Positions 24,607 through 32,158 of a DNA stretch of 64,000 bases are shown here, piece after piece. Position numbers and translations under genes: made by a program. The notes beneath the pieces are model-generated. The model was given only the letters and a program-made list of their open reading frames with translations, made no database searches and was not told where the DNA came from. Numbering within the stretch: the stretch's first letter is position 1; each line of letters opens with the position of its first letter. The stretch is from Rhodococcus marinonascens NBRC 14363 (GTDB lineage: Bacteria > Actinomycetota > Actinomycetes > Mycobacteriales > Mycobacteriaceae): positions 1 through 64,000 of the forward strand of contig NZ_BCXB01000019.1 of NCBI RefSeq assembly GCF_001894885.1, read 5' to 3'.

Positions 24607-24890
24607 GACCTTGACAGCACCAGTGCCGCCCCGACGGATAGCACTGCGATCGAGACGCCCACGGCGAGCGCACGGATCGACCACCGGCGGGCGTCGGCGG
24701 CGGCACGCACGGAACTGTCGTACTCTCCCTGCTCCCACAATCCGCGCACGCTGAGCGCTCGTAGAAGCGCGACGATGCCGAACGGCACGAAGGTGACGAT
24801 CGCCAGGATCGCGAGAGGGAGACTGCTGGCGGGCGGCGGCGCCAGGCGCCCGCTGTACTCCGTCGAGTTGTCCTGCTGCTGTGACGTCAT
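24603..24890 (-). CDS. CD225/dispanin-family membrane protein, 95 aa
   Basis: A proline-rich start is followed by the dispanin pattern: a hydrophobic helix (LAILAIVTFVPFGIVALLRA), the loop LWEQGEYDSSVRAAADARRW, then a second helix (SIRALAVGVSIAVLSVGAAL). Members insert as two-helix membrane proteins; bacterial functions are unknown. ATG 24890. Convergent with the GT87 gene, with overlapping stop codons. Confidence 0.75.
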   Translation of the reverse strand: MTSQQQDNSTEYSGRLAPPPASSLPLAILAIVTFVPFGIVALLRALSVRGLWEQGEYDSSVRAAADARRWSIRALAVGVSIAVLSVGAALVLSRS

Positions 24891-25039
24891 GCGATGCCTC
24901 CCCGTGGCTGGGCCCACGAATATGGGCGACGTCGTGGAGTATAGACCCGTCGAGATACCCCTCTGCGCAGCGCCTTTCGATCGATCGTAATGCGACATCG
25001 GACGGGCCGTGGCACGACCGCCGAACTCGGCCCGACCGG

Positions 25040-25114
25040 TCAGTCCTCGACGCACGCCTCGAGTCGTACGTGCCGTCCGAGGAGAGTTGGGTGAGCGAAC
25101 CAGGATTCGCTCAT
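25040..25114 (-). pseudogene. 5' remnant of a GNAT acetyltransferase gene, 24 codons
   Basis: The frame starts ATG at 25114 and reads MSESWFAHPTLLGRHVRLEA, the usual beginning of a GNAT acetyltransferase, but stops after 24 codons with no acetyl-CoA fold. The ATG overlaps the stop of the preceding GT87 gene as ATGA, so an intact gene was once coupled to it. No continuation is found downstream in another frame. Confidence 0.6.
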
Positions 25115-26472
25115 CGCGCGGGCTCGGGAGATTTCGGCCGCGATCGTTGGTCGCTGTCGGGATCTGTGGTGGCACTGACATGAGGGTGTCGAAGGCTGGC
25201 GCGCAGGAATACGAAGAACAGCACCATGAGCAGTGCCGCACGACCCCACACCCCGAACTTCACCAGCAGCTCGAAGGTCGTCGCGTCGGTCTCGGAGACC
25301 AGCGCCCCGAAGTACTTGAAGACACCGATCCCGAGCGACAGGTCGGCCACCAGATACGCTGCGACAAGCCCCCACGGCACCCGTAGCAGCACGAAGAACG
25401 GGACGAGCCACAGTGTGTACTGCGGCGAATGCACCTTGTGCAGCAGCAGGAATCCGCAGAGCATGGCGGCGCTGACCGGGATCCACGGGTATATGCCTTC
25501 GCGCTGGTACCGCAACCAGCCGAGTCTCATGGCAACCGCAAACGCGGCGCACACCAGCAGCGGCGACACGAGGCTCACGGTCTGGTCGTACGCCGGCACT
25601 GGGGTATCCGCGTCGTGCGGCCCGAACAGCGGTCGCAGACCCCAGTACCAGATGGAATTGCTGGTGATGTCTGCTTGCCGATTTTGCTGGAATGTGAAAG
25701 ATGCTCGCCAGCCCTGGAAGGAGATCAGGGCGAACGGCAGATTCACCGCCACCACGGTGGTGATCGCAGCCACTCCGACCATGACGGCGCCGCGCACGTC
25801 GTACCGGCGTTCGGCGGTGCGGTCGTGCGTCAGGACGTATGCGATCAGCGGAAGCACGAACGCACCCGGATACAGCTTGAGACAGAAACCGACGGCGAGG
25901 AGTACGGCCGCGATGACCGCGCGGGTGCGCAGCGGAATGCGTTCGAGTGTCATGACGAAGATCGCGGCCACCGACATGGCGATCACTGGTAGTTCCCAGT
26001 TGTGGAATGCATACAGAATCAGCGGCGGGCCGACCGACCAGAGCAGAGCCCACCAGCCCGCCAGACGTCCCAGCATCCAGGCCGTGAGCAGGCCGAACGG
26101 AGCGAGGATCAACGCCGAGTGCAGGAGGAAGTCGGCGTCGGTGTGTGAACCGATGCCGCCGAGCCACATCAGGACACCGCTGAGTACCGGGTATTCCACC
26201 GTGCCGCCGGTCAGGGTGCCGTCGGAGTTGATCCCGCCGGTGAGGTAGGGAAAGACGTGCAGGTTGACGTCGCGGCCGAGCCACAGGAGTTGGATGTCGG
26301 AATAGCAGACCTGCGTGTCCTTGATACGGTCGAAGATCAGGCTGCGCCCGGCGTCGTCGAACGGCGCCCCGGCGCATCGAGCCTTCTGCAGATAGCCGAC
26401 GAGCATGGACAGGCCGGCCAATCCGACGGCCAGCGCCGCGATCGGCGCCCGCTGCCGAACTCCGATATGCAT
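25111..26472 (-). CDS. second GT87-type membrane glycosyltransferase, 453 aa
   Basis: A polytopic membrane protein related to the one at 22981: VEYPVLSGVLMWLGGIG, LILYAFHNWELPVIAMSVAA, VGFCLKLYPGAFVLPLIAYV and HKVHSPQYTLWLVPFFVLL occupy equivalent positions. About ten hydrophobic segments; the N-terminus (MHIGVRQRAPIAALAVGLAG) is itself a membrane helix. It is probably a polyprenyl-linked sugar transferase for the envelope. Its stop overlaps the GNAT remnant start. It may be an old paralogue of the ponA-linked gene. Confidence 0.8.
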   Translation of the reverse strand: MHIGVRQRAPIAALAVGLAGLSMLVGYLQKARCAGAPFDDAGRSLIFDRIKDTQVCYSDIQLLWLGRDVNLHVFPYLTGGINSDGTLTGGTVEYPVLSGVLMWLGGIGSHTDADFLLHSALILAPFGLLTAWMLGRLAGWWALLWSVGPPLILYAFHNWELPVIAMSVAAIFVMTLERIPLRTRAVIAAVLLAVGFCLKLYPGAFVLPLIAYVLTHDRTAERRYDVRGAVMVGVAAITTVVAVNLPFALISFQGWRASFTFQQNRQADITSNSIWYWGLRPLFGPHDADTPVPAYDQTVSLVSPLLVCAAFAVAMRLGWLRYQREGIYPWIPVSAAMLCGFLLLHKVHSPQYTLWLVPFFVLLRVPWGLVAAYLVADLSLGIGVFKYFGALVSETDATTFELLVKFGVWGRAALLMVLFFVFLRASLRHPHVSATTDPDSDQRSRPKSPEPAR

Positions 26473-26545
26473 GGATCCACACTAGTTCTCTACGGACGCC
26501 ACACTCGGCTCTGTCGGGAAATAGCGCCTGGGAGACTTCGAACAC

Positions 26546-27436
26546 CTAGTCGAGCAGGCTGGCCTCCGAAATCGTCAGGCGGTGCAGATCCACCAACTCC
26601 TTCTCGTCGAGGCGAGTGCCGACGTAACCCCCGGCCAAGGCAAAGGCGACGGGGACCTCGCGCGCCTGGCACCAGCTGAACAACAGGTGTTCGCGGGCGT
26701 CCAGCACCTCGCGTGTGATGCCGTCCAGCCCACCGCTGTCGCAGCCCTCGTATGGGTCCATCCCGGCGTTGTAGAGCACCAGGTCGAAGTTCGGCCCGAT
26801 ATGGTCGATCCGGCTCAGCGCCTGACTGCACTCGGTCAGATAACTCTCCCCGTCCGAGACCAAGACCGGCTTGCATCGATCTGTCTGATCGTAAAAGTCG
26901 AACCAGTCCACTGACACGTCGGCCTGCCAGATCCTCGGGTCCGACTGCACGAGCGAAGCGGTGCCGCCGCCACAGTGCGCGTCGAAGTCCACAATCAGCA
27001 CCGACTCGGCGCCGGCATCGAGTGCGGTGGCGGCGGCTAACGCCAGGCCGTTGAAGGTGCAGAAGCCACGGCCCGAGGTCCGGTAGGCGTGGTGCAGTCC
27101 TGAGGACAACGACCCGGCGACCCCACCGGTCCGCAGCCCGGCCAGGGCCGCGTCCACAATGCCCCCAGCCGACGCCGTGGTCGCGGTCCACAGATCCTCG
27201 TCCCACCTGATTCCCGGCGACCCGGCGAGGCCACGGGGCGAACCGCACTGCACCGCCTGGACGTACTGCAGGTCGTGTACGCCGGCCAGCTCCTCGACAT
27301 TCAGCGAGTGAGGGCGCACCAACTCCACCCCGTCGATGGGATCGCGAAGCAGAGACTCGGCGACCCACTGCGACTTGAGGGTGGTGTCGAACGCGTGGGT
27401 CGATGCGGTGTACTCGGGAGAGTAGAAGACCTTCAT
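26546..27436 (-). CDS. histone deacetylase / acetylpolyamine amidohydrolase family protein, 296 aa
   Basis: HDAC-superfamily fold with its zinc and catalytic residues: SGLHHAYRTSGRGFCTFNGL with the tandem histidines, VDFDAHCGGGTASL with the D-x-H zinc ligands, and NAGMDPYEG with the second zinc aspartate. A catalytic tyrosine region is plausible in LAGGYVGTR. It should remove acyl groups from small amides such as acetylpolyamines or from proteins; the substrate is unknown. ATG 27436. It stands alone, with 73 bases to the next gene and a gene-free stretch upstream. Confidence 0.8.
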   Translation of the reverse strand: MKVFYSPEYTASTHAFDTTLKSQWVAESLLRDPIDGVELVRPHSLNVEELAGVHDLQYVQAVQCGSPRGLAGSPGIRWDEDLWTATTASAGGIVDAALAGLRTGGVAGSLSSGLHHAYRTSGRGFCTFNGLALAAATALDAGAESVLIVDFDAHCGGGTASLVQSDPRIWQADVSVDWFDFYDQTDRCKPVLVSDGESYLTECSQALSRIDHIGPNFDLVLYNAGMDPYEGCDSGGLDGITREVLDAREHLLFSWCQAREVPVAFALAGGYVGTRLDEKELVDLHRLTISEASLLD

Positions 27437-27971
27437 GGCCTGGTGTCCTTCCAGGTGCGTTGGCCCCCTACGTCAGCCCCCTACACCGCAGACTACCGAT
27501 TTGTGCTGGCTTCGGTGTTCGTACGGGTGCTGAGCTGCTGTGATCCCGGGCGGCATCAACTCCTCCGGTCCAGTCCGGTCCGGCGGCGCACTTACCCGAA
27601 CCGGTCGGTACAGGCTGCTTCGTCATCCGATCCACCCTCAAACGCAGTGGGGTTGGTGTGCGGCCAGTCGGAGCTTGGCGCCGCATCTCGTGAAACTGGC
27701 CAATGCATATAGCGGGTGTACGACGCATCCGCGCATGTCGACACGTCCCGTTAGTCATCGTAGTGATCGAATGTCTCACCGGTTCAATCGGATTGAGCCA
27801 GCATCATTCCTTGCATCCCGTCGTGGCCCGGTCAGGCTCTGTCAGTGGGAGGTGCCGTGTGAGTGGTGGTCACGGAATTCCACACCAACTTCAGATGTGC
27901 CGCAACAACACCGTCATATGCCACACCCCGACTGCGCGTACAGCAGGAATCCGCGCAGCCGATCATCCCGC
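27437..27971. other. 535-bp stretch without a supported gene
   Basis: It should contain the promoter of the deacetylase-like gene near 27437. Open frames on both strands have Arg/Pro/Thr-rich shadow composition and lack ribosome sites. I see no repeat or RNA gene. Confidence 0.3.
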
Positions 27972-28460
27972 TTATCGCGCGTGCTGCCCGAGTTTGCGGG
28001 TCATGAACACACTGTTGGGATCGTCCTGGTAACTGCCGAACGGACCGCAGAATTCGAATCCGTGCTTGATGTACAACTTTCGCGCTGGTTCGAAGAAGTC
28101 CTGCCGTCCGGTCTCCAGGCTGACCCGCCTGAATTCACGGACAGTGGCCTCGGCCATTAGGTGCGACAACAGATCCGAGGCCAGTCCACGTTGCTTATAT
28201 ACGCGCGAGGTGCGCATCGATTTGATCTCGGCGTGCCCGCCGCCGAGATCCTTGATCGCGCCGCACGCCACCAGCACAGTCTCCGACCACATCGTCCAGA
28301 ACGTCACCTCGGGCACCCGCAACCCGTCCAAGTCCAGCGCGTGGCAGCTCTCCGGCGGGGAGATCGATCGCATCTCGTTATTGTGTTCCTGCAGCAAGGC
28401 CGCGATCTCCGAACCAGTCAGATCGTCGATCCGGATCACTGGAGCGGCAGTGGCACCCAT
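27972..28460 (-). CDS. GNAT-family N-acetyltransferase, 162 aa
   Basis: The acetyl-CoA-binding loop is visible as SRVYKQRGLASDLLSHLMAE (R-x-x-G-L/A type), preceded by AIKDLGGGHAEIKSMRTS and followed by ARKLYIKHGFEFCGPFGSY, all typical of YhbS-like GNAT proteins. The family begins at about IRIDDLTG, so I favour ATG 28460; in-frame ATGs at 28502 and 28592 would add 14 or 44 residues, and none has a good ribosome box. The substrate is unknown. Cytosolic. Confidence 0.75.
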   Translation of the reverse strand: MGATAAPVIRIDDLTGSEIAALLQEHNNEMRSISPPESCHALDLDGLRVPEVTFWTMWSETVLVACGAIKDLGGGHAEIKSMRTSRVYKQRGLASDLLSHLMAEATVREFRRVSLETGRQDFFEPARKLYIKHGFEFCGPFGSYQDDPNSVFMTRKLGQHAR

Positions 28461-28588
28461 CTCGAATCCAGCGTCATCACCCGCCTGCAACCGGTTCGAC
28501 ATTCGGGGCCGCCGAGGCTTGCTGCTGGTCGCGCGGTCTTCCGGAAACCGTTGGTTTTCCGGACAACTGGTGCTCGAGGGGAGTTGTG

Positions 28589-29686
28589 TCATGCGCCACG
28601 GGGAATGACGTCGGACAGCACCGCCGGTAGTGAGGCCCAGTCGGAAGTGACGATGCTGGCAGAGAGGGCCGCCAACTTGGCCACCCGCGCCCGCGCCTCT
28701 CCCTCAGTTGGCGTCCTGCTGTCGATCGGGGGCGCGACGCTTTCCGCGGCGGTCATCACCAGCAGATATCCGTTGTCGCGGTACCACTCGGTGTCGATGT
28801 CCCGCGAGACGAACCCGGACGCACCACCGTCGAACACCACGAACCAGGGCCGAATCGACTCGTCCTCATACTTCGCCTCTCGCGGATCGCCCTTCCTCGC
28901 GCCGAGTGCGGCCGGGAAAGCCACAGCCTGCTCGAGTTCATTTTCCGCCGCCAGGTCCCGAACATGAGTGCCGTACTCGACGTCGGTATGCAGGGTGTCG
29001 AGTGGGTTCTGTCCCTCGACTGTTCCCTTGGTCAGATAGAAGAGGAACTTGCCCCGCATCGCGTCACGGGTAGGCCAGCCATGGGTACGCACCGCCTCGT
29101 CCAAGGTCGAGTCGGCGTCGCCAACCAAGTCGGCCGGACGCAGCAGCGCGTCGCCGAGTTGTCCACTGACGAGTGCGTCGAAGTCACTCGGCCCCCGCCC
29201 GTTTGCCGCCGATCCGCTGGACCCGACGGTCTGCCCTGCGTTGAACCCGTCCTTCATCTCCATCTTGAATATCACTGGAGGGTGATCGGGGTTCGCGTCG
29301 TGCCACACCCGCATGTCCGCCAGGCAGCCGTCGAGCCCCTGATCGCGCGAACCGGTGCGCAACTCGGCCTCCGACTTCGCACCAACGCAGTTGTTGTCGT
29401 TGCCAATGGGATTGGCATGCGATACCCGCCACCCTGGAGCCGCGCTGTTGGTCCACACATCGAGTTCGATCAACGCAGCACCGGAGTCCAGCGCATCGGC
29501 GAGGAACGGGAAGGTGGACTTCTCGTAGGCATTGTGAACGCCGACCGTGGTGGTTTCGTCGTACCCGAGCAATTCGGTGTCCGCAGGCGGTTCGGCAGAG
29601 TTCGCAGTCGTGGGCAGCGAAACCAGGATGGCAGCCATGGCCGCGAGGGAGGCAATCGTCGCGCGTCCCGGTCGAGAGATGTTCAC
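28589..29686 (-). CDS. secreted Ca2+-dependent phosphoinositide phospholipase C-like protein, 365 aa
   Basis: A Sec signal peptide (VNISRPGRATIASLAAMAAI, cleavage near NSA-EPP) is followed by a TIM-barrel phosphodiesterase. GVHNAYEK and LIELDVWTN hold catalytic His, Glu and Asp positions, with ISH-like VSHANPIGND, IFKMEMKDGF and FLFYLTKGT. This matches the calcium-dependent phosphoinositide-specific PLC family of bacteria. GTG 29686 is chosen because AAGGCGG lies 8 bases upstream and the signal peptide begins there. It may cleave phosphatidylinositol-type lipids outside the cell. No calcium site can be confirmed by eye. Confidence 0.75.
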   Translation of the reverse strand: MNISRPGRATIASLAAMAAILVSLPTTANSAEPPADTELLGYDETTTVGVHNAYEKSTFPFLADALDSGAALIELDVWTNSAAPGWRVSHANPIGNDNNCVGAKSEAELRTGSRDQGLDGCLADMRVWHDANPDHPPVIFKMEMKDGFNAGQTVGSSGSAANGRGPSDFDALVSGQLGDALLRPADLVGDADSTLDEAVRTHGWPTRDAMRGKFLFYLTKGTVEGQNPLDTLHTDVEYGTHVRDLAAENELEQAVAFPAALGARKGDPREAKYEDESIRPWFVVFDGGASGFVSRDIDTEWYRDNGYLLVMTAAESVAPPIDSRTPTEGEARARVAKLAALSASIVTSDWASLPAVLSDVIPRGA

Positions 29687-29903
29687 TGTCTTGCCGCCTT
29701 TTCGAGAATAAATAGGAACAGCCGGGAGCGTATAGTCATTCGTGTTCGGCCCGTGGGCTTTTCGTCGAACATTTCGATTTGCCCGCCACCTCGGTACTTC
29801 TCTGGCTGTATCGGGGTGCGCGCACATAGGGAAACGCTGATCCCGTGATCGGACCGGGCGGCCTGACTTCGCTGGTCAGGGGCTCGTCGTGTAGCCTGCA
29901 AAG

Positions 29904-29945
29904 GTTGCTGACGCAACGACCCTCCTGCCACGGACAGTCCGTGGC
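29904..29945 (+). promoter_or_regulatory. two hairpins in the rpsF leader
   Basis: GTTGC/GCAAC (29904-29917) and an 8-base stem around CAG (29927-29945), followed by CCGTTT, lie just upstream of the rpsF ribosome site. Leaders of S6-S18 operons often carry a hairpin bound by the S6:S18 complex for feedback control; this could be such a site, but I cannot confirm the motif. Confidence 0.35.
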
Positions 29946-29979
29946 CGTTTCACTAGTCCATAGGAGGTGATGAGGTCTT

Positions 29980-30267
29980 ATGCGTCATTACGAATTGATG
30001 GTCATCCTTGACCCCAGCCTGGACGAGCGCACTGTTGCTCCTTCGCTGGATACGTTCCTCAATGTTGTTCGCCAGGACGGCGGCAAGATCGACAAGGTCG
30101 ATGTTTGGGGTAAGCGTCGCCTCGCCTACGAGATCTCCAAGCAGAGCGAAGGCATCTATGCGGTGATCGATATCAGCGCTGCTCCCGCCACTGTTGCGGA
30201 GCTCGATCGTCAGCTCGGTCTGAACGAGTCGGTGCTGCGAACGAAGGTTCTTCGCCACAACAAGTGA
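29980..30267 (+). CDS. rpsF: 30S ribosomal protein S6
   Basis: 95 residues beginning [19 protein letters not shown], with [20 protein letters not shown], characteristic of S6. It binds the central domain of 16S rRNA with S18. AGGAGGTGAT lies 10 or so bases before the ATG. It starts the rpsF-ssb-rpsR-rplI operon in the order found in mycobacteria. Full length. Confidence 0.97.
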   Translation: MRHYELMVILDPSLDERTVAPSLDTFLNVVRQDGGKIDKVDVWGKRRLAYEISKQSEGIYAVIDISAAPATVAELDRQLGLNESVLRTKVLRHNK

Positions 30268-30332
30268 TTTCTGTCGGCCCCGAGCCTTAGGCTCGTGCCC
30301 AACCGAACTCCACATTCTGCAGGAGGAACCAA

Positions 30333-30854
30333 ATGGCAGGCGACACCGTTATCACCGTCATCGGAAACTTGACGGCTGATCCGGAGCTTCGATTCACCCC
30401 CGCGGGTGCCGCGGTCGCGAACTTCACCGTTGCGTCCACGCCCCGCACCTTCGACCGTCAGACCAATGAATGGAAAGACGGTGAAGCCCTGTTTCTGCGC
30501 TGCAACATTTGGCGCGAGGCAGCCGAGAACGTTGCGGAGAGCTTGACCCGTGGTTCGCGAGTGATCGCGAGCGGCCGGCTCAAGCAGCGCTCCTACGAAA
30601 CTCGTGAAGGTGAGAAGCGCACTGTCGTCGAGCTAGAGGTCGACGAGATCGGCCCCTCGCTGAAGTACGCCACGGCCAAGGTCAACAAGGCCAGTCGTGG
30701 CGGCGGAGGCGGAGGCGGCTTCGGTTCCTCCGGCGGATTAGGCGGCGGACGTCCGCAATCCACCAGCGGCGGAGATGATCCGTGGGGCAGTGCGCCGCAG
30801 GCGCAGGACTCCTTCGGAGGCTCTGGTGGTGGGAGCGACGAACCCCCGTTCTGA
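30333..30854 (+). CDS. ssb: single-stranded DNA-binding protein
   Basis: 173 residues: an N-terminal OB fold ([40 protein letters not shown]) ending near residue 115, a Gly/Ser-rich linker, and the acidic protein-interaction tip DEPPF. It protects single-stranded DNA during replication and recruits partners. AGGAGG precedes the ATG at 30333. It lies within the ribosomal-protein operon. Confidence 0.97.
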   Translation: MAGDTVITVIGNLTADPELRFTPAGAAVANFTVASTPRTFDRQTNEWKDGEALFLRCNIWREAAENVAESLTRGSRVIASGRLKQRSYETREGEKRTVVELEVDEIGPSLKYATAKVNKASRGGGGGGGFGSSGGLGGGRPQSTSGGDDPWGSAPQAQDSFGGSGGGSDEPPF

Positions 30855-30892
30855 TCCGTACCTGATCGGAACATCCAGAAAAGAGCAAACTA

Positions 30893-31135
30893 ATGCCGAA
30901 GCCGCCCTTGCGCGACAAGGTAATGAAGAAGAAAATCTGCATCTTCTGCAAAGAGAAGAACACGCAGATCAACTACAAGGACACGACGCTTCTGCGTAAG
31001 TACGTCAGCGACCGTGGCAAGATCCGCGCGCGCCGTGTCACCGGCAATTGCGTCCAGCACCAGCGCGACGTTGCCATTGCCGTGAAGAACTCACGTGAGG
31101 TGGCGTTGCTGCCCTACGCCACCGTGGCTCGCTAA
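30893..31135 (+). CDS. rpsR: 30S ribosomal protein S18 (cysteine-containing form)
   Basis: 80 residues; [20 protein letters not shown] and the S6 context define S18. CIFC near residue 18 and a later GNC and histidine make this the zinc-binding (C+) paralogue, like mycobacterial rpsR1. A C- paralogue elsewhere may replace it when zinc is scarce. AGAAAAGAGC precedes the ATG. Confidence 0.95.
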   Translation: MPKPPLRDKVMKKKICIFCKEKNTQINYKDTTLLRKYVSDRGKIRARRVTGNCVQHQRDVAIAVKNSREVALLPYATVAR

Positions 31136-31152
31136 GGAAAGGGAGGGAAGAC

Positions 31153-31608
31153 ATGAAGCTCATCCTCACCGCTGACGTGGACAACCTCGGTGCGCCTGGC
31201 GACACCGTCGAGGTCAAGGACGGCTACGGCCGCAACTACCTGCTTCCTCGCGGCCTGGCGATCGCTGCCACCCGCGGCGCCGAGAAGCAGGTCGAAGGCA
31301 TCCGTCGTGCCCAGCAAGCTCGCGCTGTGCGTGGTCTCGACCACGCACAGGAGCTCAAGGCAGCTATCGAGGGCCTCGAGTCCGTCTCGCTGTCGGTCAA
31401 GACCGCCGGTGATTCGGGCAAGCTCTTCGGTTCGGTTACCGCCGCCGATGTTGCAGGTGCCGTCAAGGCCGCTGGTGGACCCGTGGTCGACAAGCGCAGC
31501 CTGGAACTTCCGAAGGCTCATATCAAGGCGACCGGAAAGCACGCCATCGTCGTGAACCTGCACGCCGACGTGGTTGCGAAGTTCCACCTGAACGTCATCG
31601 GCGCTTAG
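31153..31608 (+). CDS. rplI: 50S ribosomal protein L9
   Basis: 151 residues: N-terminal rRNA-binding domain ([33 protein letters not shown]), a central helix and a C-terminal domain ([20 protein letters not shown]). GGAGGG lies 6 bases before the ATG. Last gene of the operon; a strong terminator follows within 25 bases. Confidence 0.96.
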   Translation: MKLILTADVDNLGAPGDTVEVKDGYGRNYLLPRGLAIAATRGAEKQVEGIRRAQQARAVRGLDHAQELKAAIEGLESVSLSVKTAGDSGKLFGSVTAADVAGAVKAAGGPVVDKRSLELPKAHIKATGKHAIVVNLHADVVAKFHLNVIGA

Positions 31609-31631
31609 TCGACTCGTCGTTCTTTTCGAAC

Positions 31632-31670
31632 GCAGGTCCCCACGTTCCTCGGAGCGTTGGGGACCTGCGT
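31632..31670 (+). terminator. terminator after rplI
   Basis: Arms CGCAGGTCCCCACG and CGTTGGGGACCTGCG pair with a one-base bulge, followed by TTTGTCG. It closes the rpsF-rplI transcript. Confidence 0.8.
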
Positions 31671-31714
31671 TTGTCGAATCTGGGAGCTAGTCCCTCATCC
31701 GTGCTAGATGGGGG

Positions 31715-31783
31715 GCGAAACATCTTCCCAGGCGGGAGCGAATCATCTTCCCAGGCGGGGGCGAATCATCTTGCCAGGCGGGG
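31715..31783. repeat. 23-bp tandem repeat, three copies
   Basis: Units at 31715-31737, 31738-31760 and 31761-31783 (core AATCATCTTCCCAGGCGGGG) differ at only a few positions and are followed by a partial fourth start (GCGACC). Located between the rplI terminator and the dnaB promoter region. Confidence 0.9.
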
Positions 31784-31903
31784 GCGACCCGCGCGACACG
31801 CCCGACTCCCCAACGCGGAAGACACGCCGAACGAGTTTCCATCCACAATGGCGATAGTCCAAAAATTTAGCCTGAACTGGCGTTTCTGGATTGTGATACG
31901 TAC

Positions 31904-31980
31904 TTATCCTCAGGTTGTCCCCATGGGGTTAACAAACGTATCCAGTTGTTTCCACAATTCATCCCCAACCCTGTGCACAG
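31904..31980. promoter_or_regulatory. cluster of DnaA-box-like sequences upstream of dnaB
   Basis: In an AT-richer patch, TTATCCTCA (31904), TTGTCCCCA (31915), GTTTCCACA (31948), TCATCCCCA (31959) and CTGTGCACAG (31971) each resemble the actinobacterial DnaA box TTRTCCACA with about one to three changes. It could be DnaA-dependent control of dnaB or a DnaA titration site. None is a perfect box. Confidence 0.35.
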
Positions 31981-32158
31981 GCCGGTTTGATCACTGGGGA
32001 GCCGGTCCCTAACGTCGTTCCAGCGTGTCTCACTATCACGGCGCCGTTTGCCGTGAAGAGCCTGAGAAGCTAGTCGGTAGGGGCGAGTACAAAGACTTTG
32101 AGGCTACCGAGATCGAGTTCTCGACAGCAGCGCAACAGTGATCCGGAAGGTCGGTCGA

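Noticed and set aside
31715-31783. CRISPR array at the 23-bp tandem repeat
   Set aside because: Units are directly adjacent without spacers and there are no cas genes.
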